DNA of 64,000 nucleotides from Opitutaceae bacterium (GTDB lineage: Bacteria > Verrucomicrobiota > Verrucomicrobiia > Opitutales > Opitutaceae): the NCBI GenBank assembly GCA_015075305.1, contig JABTUS010000007.1:186001-250000 (forward strand). Reading direction: 5' to 3'. Position numbers and translations under genes: made by a program. Below the pieces are notes generated by a model. It had not been told where the DNA came from and searched no databases. It saw nothing but the letters and a program-made list of their open reading frames with translations. Shown piece by piece: positions 1-8,178 of this stretch (position 1 is the first letter of the stretch; each line of letters starts with the position of its first letter).

Positions 1-102
1 CCGCTGCATCAGCGCGGCAAGGGCGTGGTTGTTCCCCTGCTGCAAGGCGGCCATCAGCGATTCGTCAGACGAGCTCCCGGTGTCACCTTCGACCGGGGGC
101 AT
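1..102 (-). CDS. ECF RNA polymerase sigma factor, N-terminus only (CnrH-like position)
   Basis: The reading frame opens at an ATG (complement of 100-102) and runs off the window edge. It encodes about 34 residues starting MPPVEGDT and continuing DESLMAALQQGNNHALAALM, which matches the start of sigma-70 region 2 in ECF factors (D..LM..l..G...A...L). The start lies inside the end of the upstream metal-sensor gene (20 bp overlap), so the two are probably translationally coupled. Its place after an anti-sigma-like and a sensor-like gene copies the cnrYXH order. Regions 2.2 to 4 lie outside the window, so the sigma group cannot be assigned. Confidence 0.7.
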   Translation of the reverse strand, partial: MPPVEGDTGSSSDESLMAALQQGNNHALAALMQR

Positions 103-586
103 GGTGCGTGGCGTGATTCTGCAGGTCGAGCGACGCGGGAGCGGAGTGGTCGAAGGCGGCTACGCGCGGCAGAACGATGGAGATGTAGCGTTCCCCTTCG
201 CGACCGCCGATCACGGCGGCGACTTCCCGGATGTGCTGCTCAGTGCTGGCCCGGCATTCGGCGTCGACCTCGGCCGACTGTTTCATCGCCGCGGCCACCT
301 CCGATTCGGGCGCTCCGGAGCGGCGCAGCCGCTTCAACGCGGTCCGCGATTCGGCAATGGCCTCGCAGTGGCCGGCGCAGATTTTCTCATAAGACGCGTG
401 CATGGCCTTCACCCTGGCGAATGTGTCGTCCGAGAGTTTGAACTCATCGCGCAGCCAGACAAGTGAATCGTCGTTTGATTCAATGCTGGTCGCCGCTGAT
501 GCCGGACGGAGGCAGAGGTAGGTCAGGCTGCCGGCCGCAAGTGCCACAAGCGCGATCAACCCTGCGGTGAGCCAGCCATATTTCAT
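83..586 (-). CDS. Periplasmic heavy-metal sensor-like protein (CnrX-like)
   Basis: The protein has 167 residues with one N-terminal membrane segment (about residues 7-27) followed by a helical periplasmic domain. The segment around residues 65-78 reads YEKICAGHCEAIAESR, a C-x4-C helix with a nearby His of the kind seen in periplasmic metal-resistance sensors (Metal_resist/CnrX group). A second conserved-looking helix contains EVDAECRASTEQHIREV. The family senses metal in the periplasm and relieves inhibition of a partner sigma factor. The gene overlaps the upstream anti-sigma-like gene by ATGA and the downstream sigma factor start by 20 bp, which supports one functional cassette. Family membership is judged from motifs only; the metal is not determinable here. 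Confidence 0.65.
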   Translation of the reverse strand: MKYGWLTAGLIALVALAAGSLTYLCLRPASAATSIESNDDSLVWLRDEFKLSDDTFARVKAMHASYEKICAGHCEAIAESRTALKRLRRSGAPESEVAAAMKQSAEVDAECRASTEQHIREVAAVIGGREGERYISIVLPRVAAFDHSAPASLDLQNHATHHAPGRR

Positions 587-906
587 GGAGAGGGCGCTGA
601 GCTCAATTGCTGATGGGGATCGATGCTCGCCACGTAGTGTCGGATCTGAGCTTCACGCGCCTGCGCGGCCTGATGGCGGGCGAGGAGGCTTCCTCCTGCG
701 CCGGCGGCGAAAATGCCCACCGCGGCCGCAAAGGCGACCCCGGGAACGTGGAGCCTGAGCCAGCCCGCCCACGTCGCGGGCAAACGCTGCGCCGTATCTA
801 TGCGGGCCCAGACCGCTGCTCGAAACCCGGAACTTGGCTCGGCCGCAGCCGTCCAGCCCCGACGCAGCAGTCGGCGGAGATGTTCATCTTCAAGATTTGA
901 ACTCAT
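583..906 (-). CDS. Small single-pass membrane protein, probable anti-sigma factor (CnrY-like position)
   Basis: The 107-residue product has a cytoplasmic N-terminus (about residues 1-50, beginning MSSNLEDEHLRRLLRRGW), one hydrophobic segment (about residues 53-75, VPGVAFAAAVGIFAAGAGG) and a short C-terminal tail. Short N-in proteins with a cytoplasmic helix and one membrane pass are typical anti-sigma factors of the CnrY type, but the primary sequence is poorly conserved in that group, so the call depends on context. The stop overlaps the start of the sensor gene (ATGA), and the sigma factor follows. It begins 57 bp after the copper ATPase stop on the same strand, so all four genes may be co-transcribed. 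Confidence 0.5.
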   Translation of the reverse strand: MSSNLEDEHLRRLLRRGWTAAAEPSSGFRAAVWARIDTAQRLPATWAGWLRLHVPGVAFAAAVGIFAAGAGGSLLARHQAAQAREAQIRHYVASIDPHQQLSSAPSP

Positions 907-963
907 TTTGGTTTGATTGCCTTACTCCCGGGTTCAGTCGCAACCCTCAGGAATTTGGCGCTG

Positions 964-3357
964 TCATGGTTTGGCGCGGCGCAGGCGCAGTGCATTTGAA
1001 ATGACGGAAACGCTGCTGAGGGCCATCGCCGTGCCGGCGAACATGGGATTCAGCAGCCAGCCGGTAAGCGGGTAGAGGACACCGGCGGCGAGAGGAATGC
1101 CGGCTGCGTTGTAGACAAAGGCAAAAAACAGATTCTGCCGGATGTTCCTCATCGTGATGCGACTGAGCTTCAGTGCGGTCGAGATGCCACGCAGGTCGCC
1201 TTTCACAAGGGTGATGGTCGCGCTTTCGATGGCGACATCCGTGCCCGTGCCCATCGCGATGCCGACATCGGCGGCGGCAAGCGCGGGGGCGTCGTTGATG
1301 CCATCACCGGCCATGGCGACAATCGCGCCCTTCTGACGGTGTTCGCCGATGATGCGAAGCTTGTCCTCGGGCGTGAGATGGGCGCGCACGTCGTCGATGC
1401 CCAGCGTCCTGCCGACAGCCTCCGCAGTTTTCGCATGGTCGCCGGTGAGCATGACAACCCGGATGCCAAGGTCGTGGAGTCGTTGAATCGCATCGGCGGT
1501 CGTGTTTTTGATCCGGTCAGCAAGGGCAAGAATCCCGGCGACCTCCTGTCCGATTGATATCCAGATAACGATGCCACCCTGGGAAAGGAGTTTTTCGGCG
1601 GCGCTGTCGAATTCGGGCGAAATGGTCACGCCCTCCTTTTCGAGCCAAACGCGCTTGCCGGCGCGAACGAAGCTGCCAGCGATGGTGCCGGTGACACCCG
1701 CGCCGGTGACAGACGCAAAACCTTCGGCGGTGGGATTTGTCAGTCCGCGGGCGGCCGCTGCGTTCACGACGGCGCGTGCGAGCGGATGCTCGCTGCCGGC
1801 CTCGAGCGCCGCGGCCCATGCGAGAAGGCGTTCTTCGCCCACCGCGGGATTCGCGTGAAGCCCGGACAGCACAGGCCGCCCCTCGGTGAGGGTTCCGGTC
1901 TTGTCGGTGACAAGATGCGTGACCTTTTCCGCGCGCTGAAGCGCTGCCGCATCGCGAATGAGAATGCCGAGCTGAGCGCCGCGTCCGATGCCGACCATGA
2001 TCGACATCGGCGTCGCCAGTCCGAGTGCGCATGGGCAGGCGATGATGAGAACTGCGACGGCATTGGTGATGGCATAGGAGAGGCTTGGACTGGGTCCCCA
2101 GATCATCCATGCCGCAAAGGTGAGGACGGCGATGGCGATGACGGATGGGACGAAGACGGACGCCACGCGGTCCGCAAGGGCCTGAATGGGTGCGCGGCTG
2201 CGCTGCGCCTGCGCCACCATTTGCACGATTTGCGCGAGCAGCGTGTCCGCCCCCACCTTTTCCGCGCGCATGACGAAGCCTCCGGTCTGGTTGACTGTGG
2301 CGCCAATCACGCGGTCACCGGCGGTTTTTCCGACGGGAATCGGCTCTCCGGTGAGCATGGATTCGTCGATGTTGCTCGATCCCTCCACGATCACACCGTC
2401 GAGCGGGATCTTTTCCCCGGGCCGCACACGGAGCAGATCGCCCACCTGAACATGCTCGAGAAAAACGTCCTCGTCCCGATCGGCGAGCACGCGCCGCGCG
2501 GTCCGGGGAGCGAGGTCGAGCAGCGCGCGAACAGCCCGTCCCGTGCGACGCCGGGCGCGCTCCTGCAGGTATTCACCGAAGATTGCCAGCACGGTGATGA
2601 TCGCCGCCGACTCGAAGTAGAGCCCGGTTTCTCCGCCGTGCCGCATCTCGTGAGGGAAGAAACCGGGCGCGAGCAGGGCGGCGACGCTGAACGCGTACGC
2701 CATGCCGATGCCAAGTCCCAGGAGCGTGTACATGTTGGCGCTGCGGTGTCGCAGGGAATTCCATGCCCTTCGCCAGATGAAATCGCCGGCCCAGAAGAGG
2801 ACGGGTGTCGCGAGGATGAACTCACCCCAGCGGCGCCAGGCGGCGGTTTCGCCTTCCGTCGCCATGCCGGGAATCATCATCACCATGGCCGAGACGAATA
2901 CGGGCAGAGCCAGTGCGCCGCCTATCCAAAGTTTGCGCGCAAGCAGCTTCAATTCGGCTTCGTCGTCCTCGTCATCCGCAACCTGCAGCGCTTCGAGCGG
3001 CATGCCGCATCTTGGACAGTCGCCGGGGCCCTCCTGCCGGACCTCGGGGTGCATGGGGCAGGTGTAGATGGTCTTGGTGGAGCCCGCAAAAGCGGGATTG
3101 CGTTCCAGCGCCATGCCGCAGGTCGGGCAGTCGCCGGGACGGTCGGACTCCACGCCCGGGCACATTGGGCAAAAATAACGGGCCGCGGCCGATGGCACGA
3201 CGTTCATCTCGTGATGGGAGGCATGGTCGTGATGATGCGCTCCGCCTCCGGCATGGCAGCATTTCCCGGGCATCGATTTCATTGCGGCGTGATGCGTTTC
3301 AGGGGAATCCGAGGCATCCTTTGGGGCGTCATGCTTCGAATGGGAGTGAGGATTCAT
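964..3357 (-). CDS. copA: Copper-translocating P1B-type ATPase
   Basis: This 797-residue P-type ATPase exports monovalent copper (or silver) across the inner membrane. The N-terminus is His-rich (residues 1-55, with HHHDHASHH), followed by two metal-binding modules of the CPMCPGVES...CPTCGM and YTCPMHPEV...CPRCGM type instead of classical GMTCxxC domains. Core motifs are all present: transmembrane CPC ([12 protein letters not shown]), phosphorylation site [16 protein letters not shown] in the nucleotide domain and [20 protein letters not shown]. The start was placed at the Met of [10 protein letters not shown] because the 41 codons upstream are low-complexity and unlike the family. That start overlaps the divergent cupin gene start. 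The downstream sensor/sigma genes suggest metal-responsive regulation. Confidence 0.93.
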   Translation of the reverse strand: MNPHSHSKHDAPKDASDSPETHHAAMKSMPGKCCHAGGGAHHHDHASHHEMNVVPSAAARYFCPMCPGVESDRPGDCPTCGMALERNPAFAGSTKTIYTCPMHPEVRQEGPGDCPRCGMPLEALQVADDEDDEAELKLLARKLWIGGALALPVFVSAMVMMIPGMATEGETAAWRRWGEFILATPVLFWAGDFIWRRAWNSLRHRSANMYTLLGLGIGMAYAFSVAALLAPGFFPHEMRHGGETGLYFESAAIITVLAIFGEYLQERARRRTGRAVRALLDLAPRTARRVLADRDEDVFLEHVQVGDLLRVRPGEKIPLDGVIVEGSSNIDESMLTGEPIPVGKTAGDRVIGATVNQTGGFVMRAEKVGADTLLAQIVQMVAQAQRSRAPIQALADRVASVFVPSVIAIAVLTFAAWMIWGPSPSLSYAITNAVAVLIIACPCALGLATPMSIMVGIGRGAQLGILIRDAAALQRAEKVTHLVTDKTGTLTEGRPVLSGLHANPAVGEERLLAWAAALEAGSEHPLARAVVNAAAARGLTNPTAEGFASVTGAGVTGTIAGSFVRAGKRVWLEKEGVTISPEFDSAAEKLLSQGGIVIWISIGQEVAGILALADRIKNTTADAIQRLHDLGIRVVMLTGDHAKTAEAVGRTLGIDDVRAHLTPEDKLRIIGEHRQKGAIVAMAGDGINDAPALAAADVGIAMGTGTDVAIESATITLVKGDLRGISTALKLSRITMRNIRQNLFFAFVYNAAGIPLAAGVLYPLTGWLLNPMFAGTAMALSSVSVISNALRLRRAKP

Positions 3358-3781
3358 GTGGTTGAGGCGGAGGCTATCGGAGACCATACACCGGAATGAG
3401 GGAGAATCCCGCAAGTTTTTCGAGGGAGCCGGTCTCTGGCGCCTGCCGCCCAGGAGTGCGAACACGCTGCACCGCCACATCCGATCGGAGGAGTTCTACT
3501 TCGTCCTGGAGGGGACAGGCCGCATGCGCGTTGGAGAGACGACGCTGACCGTGCCGCGTCTTGGCGGGGTGTTGGTCGGCCCGCGGGAAATGCGGCAGGT
3601 GTTCAACGACACCGACGAGGAGGTTTTATGGCTGATCATCGGTGGACCCGAGGAGCTGGAGTTTCTTCAGGGGTCGAAATCGAAGATGGATCTTTCGTTG
3701 TTCTACCCGAAGGACCCCACCGAACTGCCTCCGGAGTTGTCGGGTGCGGCCTGGCCACCGGCGAAGAATGATGGTGCGTGA
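3356..3781 (+). CDS. Cupin-domain protein
   Basis: The 141-residue product carries one conserved cupin barrel: [20 protein letters not shown] in motif 1 (about residues 40-59, HxH plus E ligands) and a second motif containing [17 protein letters not shown]. The C-terminal tail ([12 protein letters not shown]) is typical of small cupins whose substrate is unknown. The only ATG that keeps the whole domain starts inside the start codon of the divergent copper ATPase gene (CAT/ATG overlap at 3355-3358), which leaves no intergenic space, so its promoter must lie inside the copA coding sequence or the true start is a non-ATG codon slightly downstream. No catalytic role can be assigned. Confidence 0.75.
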   Translation: MWLRRRLSETIHRNEGESRKFFEGAGLWRLPPRSANTLHRHIRSEEFYFVLEGTGRMRVGETTLTVPRLGGVLVGPREMRQVFNDTDEEVLWLIIGGPEELEFLQGSKSKMDLSLFYPKDPTELPPELSGAAWPPAKNDGA

Positions 3782-3965
3782 TCGAGCGGCATGTGCTTCT
3801 CGACCGTCAGGCAAGGTTGCGAATGTGCTGAGCACTCTCGATTGAACCGCTGAGGAAGCGTTGGCGGTTTTCGTTGAGCTGCCGGGGGGAGCGGGATCGA
3901 TGGGAAATGCGTGGCGGCGACAAATGCTTGGCCAAGCCCGGCCGGGCTGTCTAGTGGACAGATGA

Positions 3966-4859
3966 ATGCTGACTGCTCTTTTTGTGGCGGTGCGGATCCT
4001 GGCGAATCCGCTTTCGAATGTGCTTCAGAAGCAACTGACCCATCGCGGTGTGCATCCGCTGATCGTCATAGCCGTCACGCATGCGCTCCTCACGCCTGTG
4101 GCGGTGCTCCTTTTGATTGGCGTCGAGTGGGGCGGACTGGGACCTGTGTTCTGGCTGAACATGGGGATTTGCGCGGTGCTCGCAGTTGTGGGCAATGCGC
4201 TGATCGTTTATGCACTGAGACAGAGCGACCTTTCGGTCCTCGGGCCGATCAATGCGTACAAGTCGGTGCTCAGCCTTGGCCTCGCGTTTGTGCTGCTCGG
4301 CGAGGTTCCCACGTCCGTCGGATTTGCCGGGGTTGTGCTCGTGCTTGCCGGAAGCCTCTTCGTGGTTGATCGCGCGCCGGGTCAGGCCCGCCGTGGCGCG
4401 ATGGTCGCATTCCTCAGGGACCGTGGCATCCAACTGCGTCTGGCGGCGCTTGTGTTTTCGGCGACGGAGGCGGTGTTTCTCAAGCGGGCGATCCTTGAGG
4501 CAACACCGCTCGTCACGTTACTGTTCTGGTCGATCCTTGGCTTGCCGGTTGCGCTGATCGCTTTAGCCACGCGGAGGCTGGCTTGCGCGGGGTCGGGTGG
4601 GTTGCGCCTGGGCGGGAACATGCGCCATTGCGTCGGACTCGCACTCACGACCGGGCTCATGCAGGCGGCCACGCTCTTCACATTCGGCAAGCTGCAGGTC
4701 GGGTACGCCCTGGCGCTCTTCCAGCTATCGACCCTGCTGAGCGTTTTCTTCGGTCACCACTTCTTTGCGGAGAAGAACATCAGGCGCAGATTGATCGGCT
4801 CGCTCATCATGGTGGTTGGCGCGGTGATGATTGTGAGTTTTGGAAAATCAGGGGCTTGA
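3966..4859 (+). CDS. EamA/DMT-family transporter
   Basis: The 297-residue protein is almost entirely hydrophobic, with about ten predicted membrane helices arranged as two EamA-type halves. The first half ends around AFVLLGEVPTSVGFAGVVLV and the second around LLSVFFGHHFFAEKNIRRRL, the repeated 'gl.lGE..t....G..li..G' pattern of drug/metabolite transporters. Substrate cannot be predicted. It is separated by 184 bp from the cupin gene on the same strand, and the downstream region is non-coding and repeat-rich, so it probably forms a single transcription unit. Confidence 0.85.
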   Translation: MLTALFVAVRILANPLSNVLQKQLTHRGVHPLIVIAVTHALLTPVAVLLLIGVEWGGLGPVFWLNMGICAVLAVVGNALIVYALRQSDLSVLGPINAYKSVLSLGLAFVLLGEVPTSVGFAGVVLVLAGSLFVVDRAPGQARRGAMVAFLRDRGIQLRLAALVFSATEAVFLKRAILEATPLVTLLFWSILGLPVALIALATRRLACAGSGGLRLGGNMRHCVGLALTTGLMQAATLFTFGKLQVGYALALFQLSTLLSVFFGHHFFAEKNIRRRLIGSLIMVVGAVMIVSFGKSGA

Positions 4860-4900
4860 GAACTGGAGAACCGCGGCTGGCGATTCCACTAAGTCGAACA

Positions 4901-4940
4901 GTTTGACCACGGATGGTGCGGATTGCACGGATGCGAATCG
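4901..4940. repeat. Dispersed intergenic repeat, family B (partial copy)
   Basis: The sequence GTTTGACCACGGATGGTGCG followed by GATTGCACGGAT closely matches the ends of two longer copies at 6970-7060 and 7961-8050. The copy lacks the palindromic front half. It lies in the non-coding 4860-5068 interval together with a family A repeat. Confidence 0.6.
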
Positions 4941-4960
4941 AGTGCTGTAAATCATCTGCT

Positions 4961-4986
4961 GGAGGGGCGCGCTCTGTCGTGCCCGG
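4961..4986 (+). repeat. Dispersed intergenic repeat, family A (copy 1)
   Basis: GGAGGGGCGCGCTCTGTCGT plus GCCCGG differs by about four bases from the arm at 40791-40818. Other copies of this arm are at 12535-12559 (inverted) and 40952-40979 (inverted). All four are between genes. Confidence 0.6.
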
Positions 4987-5068
4987 ATTGTTGTCATGTC
5001 CGCGAAGGGACAAATCATGCGCCGGGAGGAATTTCAGAAGTGCGAAAAGTGAGGTTTGACCCCTTTAG

Positions 5069-5248
5069 GCTTGGGAGGCGGATTTTTTGGGTTTGATCCG
5101 TGTTCCCGAAAAGATTCACGGCGCGGGATTGAAACTTTACACATGCACGGTGGACGATCCAGTGGTGGCAAGAGCCGAGGCCGCGGCGGGAGTCGATGGA
5201 ATCACAACCAATCGTCCCGGCTGGCTGCGTGAACAGTTGAAGCGGTGA
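5069..5248 (+). pseudogene. Remnant of glycerophosphodiester phosphodiesterase (C-terminus)
   Basis: An open stretch of about 59 codons without a start encodes the characteristic end of GDPD enzymes: LKLYTCTVDDPVVARAEAAA then GVDGITTNRPGWLREQ and a stop. In intact proteins this is the last beta strand and helix of the TIM barrel (consensus 'v.vWTvND...a..l...GVDgiiTDrP..l'). The frame is closed by a TAG at 5066 and no catalytic H-R-G...E-N-T region exists upstream, so the rest of the gene is deleted. The fragment lies between repeats and a GH10 pseudogene, in a zone of gene decay. Confidence 0.6.
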
Positions 5249-5278
5249 GCGCGCCGCGGCGTTTGCGCCCGGCTCACG

Positions 5279-6756
5279 TCACCCGCCCGGTCCTGATCGT
5301 GACCAATCGAGCGTCATCCTGTGCGTCGCATCAGCCGACCGGAAATGCTTGATCTCGAGTCTCTGGACTTTGCCTCCCACCTGGATCTCGACCTGGTAGG
5401 TTCCGAAAAATCCACGGAATGCCGAGCGACCTGCAGTGTCAGTGTGCGTTTCCGCCCGGGTTGTCCAATCGCGATTGATCAATTGATCCAGTGCCCGGTA
5501 GGCGGGCTTCGGATTGAGATCTGCATCAAGCAACCCGCCCTGGGCTTCCTGCTCACTGGCCAGGGCGGTGCCATCACCCAGGTTCCACCAAGTGATTCCC
5601 GCCATCCCTGGCACACTGAACCACAGTCTGTAATGGGCCCGCACCAGTTCCTCCTGAAGCGCCGCTCCTCCCTCGCCCGCAGAGGGGATTGTGATCTCCG
5701 TGATGTAGAGCGGCAGGCCGAACTCCCCAAGCTTTTGGTAGGATTCGAGCAACCTGCCCGGATTGTTGTCCGGACTGGCGAGAAACTTGTCGAGCTCCCT
5801 GCGGCGGAAATAGTGGTACTGGAGGCCGATGCCGCCAATCCGGGCACCCTGCGCGAGCAACCTCTGGATCTGCGCGAAATAGTCTGCGACTTGAGGCGGG
5901 TAGTTGTAGCTCGTGACCTCGTTGATCATCAGCATGGTCTCCTTCGGAAACAGCGAGGCTGCCTCATGAAAAGCCCAGCCGACGTAGGCGCGGTCCTCGC
6001 TGTAGAGAGGATACGTGGCGGGGCAGACCAGCGACTCGTTCACCGCATCCCAGATTGGGATTTTGGCGGCATATCGAGCGGCGATTTCACGGAATCGCTT
6101 GCGGTAGAGCTCGCGCAGGACATCGGGGTCCTTGGGCAGCCATGATGGATTGTGCAGGTGTCACAGCAGCGGGTGGCCCTTGAGCAGGATCCCGTGCTTG
6201 CCGGCCCACGCGACAAAGTGGTCAGGCGGCGGACGCCTCCAGATTTCCGGCGCGGGTTCCGCATAGCGCAGTTTGCCCTGCTCCGCTCCGTCGCCGCCCA
6301 GTAGAAGGGCACTGTGGTGAAATTGAACAGCCGCAGAAACGCCTTCTCGAAGCGGCGTTCCTTCTCGTCCGGTTTCAACTGGCCGAGCACGAAGGTATTG
6401 GACCCGAAGAGAAACTCGTGACCGGTCTGCTTCAATCTGACGGTGGCGCCGGAAACGGGCTTGCCGCCGACATCCACCACTTCGAGCACGGCATCTCCCT
6501 TGCGATACTTCTCGATGCCGTCGTCGATTTTTTTGTTCAGGGCCGGATCCCGCCAAGCCTCCAGTGCAGCCGCCTGAGTACTGGCGTCGATGGCGGAAGC
6601 CTGTTGCGCCCCGCGGAGCCCAGTCGCGAACGCGTAGGCGAGAGCCAGTGCAGCGATTCGGCGCCAGCAGCGTTCGACCTTGGCGAGGATATCCTGAGCC
6701 CAGGCGGTCCACACAAAGGGCGTTGGCCGATGATTCCATTGATCCATGAAGCGCAT
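5279..6756 (-). pseudogene. Endo-1,4-beta-xylanase (GH10), disrupted
   Basis: The C-terminal two thirds of a GH10 enzyme are readable, including AKIPIWDAVNES (acid/base Glu region), YHYFRRRELDKF and the nucleophile segment LPLYITEITIPS. The N-terminus (signal-peptide-like MRFMDQWN... and GHEFLFGSNTFVL) is in another frame. The frame changes after FYWAATE near 6281-6290, where one C appears to be missing (GAGCGGAGCAG in place of an expected GAGCCGGAGCAG). Further on, a TGA at 6161-6163 replaces the Trp expected in the family segment 'GHPLLWHLHNPSW'. Two independent lesions make sequencing error a less likely explanation. No active enzyme is expected unless both are artefacts. Confidence 0.8.
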
Positions 6757-6787
6757 GGTGGCGTCGATATGAGATGGGGAGCGAGCC

Positions 6788-6805
6788 TAAGACATCAGAG
6801 CTTGA
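6788..6805. repeat. Short repeat paired with 7852-7869
   Basis: TAAGACATCAGAGCTTGA here matches TAAGACATCATAGCTTGA at 7852-7869 with one difference. Each copy precedes a family B repeat (by about 165 and 90 bp), so the two segments look like diverged duplicates flanking the toxin-antitoxin genes. The 6757-7337 interval otherwise holds only repeats and no supported gene. Confidence 0.5.
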
Positions 6806-6969
6806 GGCCCACTCAATACACCGGAGTTGGCGGGTTGCGCGACGAGAAGGTTCGAGTATGGAAACAGAAAAGGTGCGGCTGTGATGGGCGTGGGAGCGAG
6901 GCTGCATATTGGGAACTGCCATGAAGGTGGACTCGGACATCGATTATTTGGGGTGCTTTCGGTTCACAA

Positions 6970-7060
6970 CGCGTTGCCTTTGGCTGTCGTAGTGCGCGCC
7001 ATTGGCGCGTGTTGCGCGGTGTTGAGCCGTTTGACCACGGATGGCACAGATTTCACGGAG
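6970..7060. repeat. Dispersed intergenic repeat, family B (copy 1)
   Basis: The unit contains GCGTTGCC, then the palindromic GTGCGCGCCATTGGCGCG, then GAGCCGTTTGACCACGGATG and GCACAGATTTCACGGA. The same modules in the same order occur at 7961-8050. The palindromic core can form a GC-rich hairpin (GCGCGCCA-T-TGGCGCG). No ORF or transposase is attached, so this is best described as a REP/MITE-like repeat. Confidence 0.65.
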
Positions 7061-7337
7061 CGAATGCAGGGGAAGTGCCTTCGCGATTTGCCGTTTGAAA
7101 ATATCATACGTTGAAGGGCGATGGGCCGCCTTTGGGCATGACAATCCATGGCTCCAAGCCCCAACGGGGCGTGCCAACCCCAACCCATGGCATCGCCATT
7201 GGCTCAGGGGTGAACAATATCCCGAGCCATGAAAAAGCGGCTCAACGCTTCGTCACAACTACCCGCCCATGCCTCATCGATCCATGACGCGTGGACTTGG
7301 GCTTGCGGTTCCAACGATACCTTCTAGCTTCTTTCTC

Positions 7338-7541
7338 ATGGGTGCCGCCGAAATCCGGAAGATGACCACTAGTGAGCGATTGGCAGCGATGGAGCAGCTT
7401 TGGGACGCCCTGTGCCGTGAGGAAACCGAACCAACGTCTCCAGCTTGGCACGATGTCGTGCTGGCGAAGCGGAAGGAGAAGATGAACTCTGGGGAGGCAC
7501 GGTTCTTCACTCTGGACCAGATTCGAGACCAGTTCCACTGA
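7338..7541 (+). CDS. Addiction-module antitoxin (unstable antitoxin family)
   Basis: The 67-residue protein starting MGAAEIRKMTTSERLAAMEQ has the pattern of short antitoxins of the 'addiction module protein' family (helical MT.eerl...e.LwdaL followed by a charged tail with W...v...R). The start was chosen at the Met that begins the conserved helix; codons upstream are unrelated. Its stop overlaps the start of the toxin gene (TGATG), as is usual for such pairs. The antitoxin should bind and neutralise the downstream ParE/RelE-type toxin and probably represses the pair. It sits between two repeat copies in a degraded region. Confidence 0.75.
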   Translation: MGAAEIRKMTTSERLAAMEQLWDALCREETEPTSPAWHDVVLAKRKEKMNSGEARFFTLDQIRDQFH

Positions 7542-7864
7542 TGCGCGTCCGCGCGGTCATCATCCTTTCGGAAGCCGCGGGGGATTTGGAGGCCGGACGT
7601 ACTTTCTACGACGAGCGGGAGCCCGGTGTGGGGCGATACTTTTTGGACTGCCTCTTTTCCGACCTCGAGTCGCTGCGGCTCCATGCTGGCATCCACTCTA
7701 TCCACTTTGAATTCCACCGCCTTCTGTCGCGCCGATTCCCATTCGCCATCTATTACGACGTGACCGATGATCTCGCACGCGTGGCCGCGATATTGGACAT
7801 GCGTCGAGATCCTGCTTGGATTCGAAAAGAACTAAATGAAAGAGTCAGGCTTAAGACATCATAG
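7541..7864 (+). CDS. ParE/RelE-family toxin
   Basis: The 107-residue product begins MRVRAVIILSEAAGDLEAGR and includes FYDEREPGVGRYFLDCLFSD and RFPFAIYYDVTDDLARVAAI, then LDMRRDPAWIRK. This is the ParE/RelE fold pattern: an N-terminal 'A..dl..a..yY....pg...yF...i' helix pair and a terminal beta segment with D.RrdP..i. The start is the ATG that overlaps the antitoxin stop. Family members either cleave mRNA on ribosomes or poison gyrase; which applies here is not visible. The 3' end of the gene runs into the repeat at 7852-7869. Confidence 0.8.
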   Translation: MRVRAVIILSEAAGDLEAGRTFYDEREPGVGRYFLDCLFSDLESLRLHAGIHSIHFEFHRLLSRRFPFAIYYDVTDDLARVAAILDMRRDPAWIRKELNERVRLKTS

Positions 7865-7869
7865 CTTGA
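7852..7869. repeat. Short repeat paired with 6788-6805
   Basis: TAAGACATCATAGCTTGA overlaps the toxin stop codon and matches 6788-6805 with one mismatch, so the last codons of the toxin gene come from, or recombined with, a repeat. Confidence 0.5.
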
Positions 7870-7960
7870 CAACCTGCTGTGCACTGCGCGCTGGCGGTGC
7901 TTGAGGAAAAATTATCCGCGCTTTCAGGGCTCAGTTCTGCAAACGCGCTCAGTTCCGAAG

Positions 7961-8050
7961 GCGTTGCCTTGTAATCTCGTAGTGCGCGCCATTGGCGCGC
8001 AGTGCGCGGAGTCGAGCCGTTTGACCACGGATGGCACAGATTGCACGGAT
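7961..8050. repeat. Dispersed intergenic repeat, family B (copy 2)
   Basis: The repeat has the same modules as 6970-7060: GGCGTTGCC, the perfect inverted repeat TGCGCGCCATTGGCGCGCA (7983-8001), GAGCCGTTTGACCACGGATG and GCACAGATTGCACGGAT. It fills most of the 7865-8178 gap upstream of the exporter gene, where no other feature is seen. Confidence 0.65.
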
Positions 8051-8178
8051 CGGAAATGTTCGACCACAGGGAGGTCAAGTTGCGCGGATGGGAGGTGAAA
8101 TTCGGGGGGCGGAGGGCTGGTTGTCGATTCAAGTGGGGATTGCGCGCGGGGTGGGAAGGGGTCAGACATGGAGCCTTC

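Noticed and set aside
1786-3399. Long plus-strand open frame of 537 codons opposite copA
   Set aside because: It is antisense to a complete P1B ATPase with all motifs; composition is that of a GC-rich shadow frame, with no recognisable domain.
6161-6163. Readthrough or selenocysteine reading of the TGA in the GH10 gene
   Set aside because: The family residue is Trp, a frameshift is also present, and no SECIS-like structure was recognised; pseudogene is simpler.
8002-8178. N-terminal extension of the DHA2 exporter
   Set aside because: The extra codons translate the family B repeat; the conserved protein begins at MESDSEQ.
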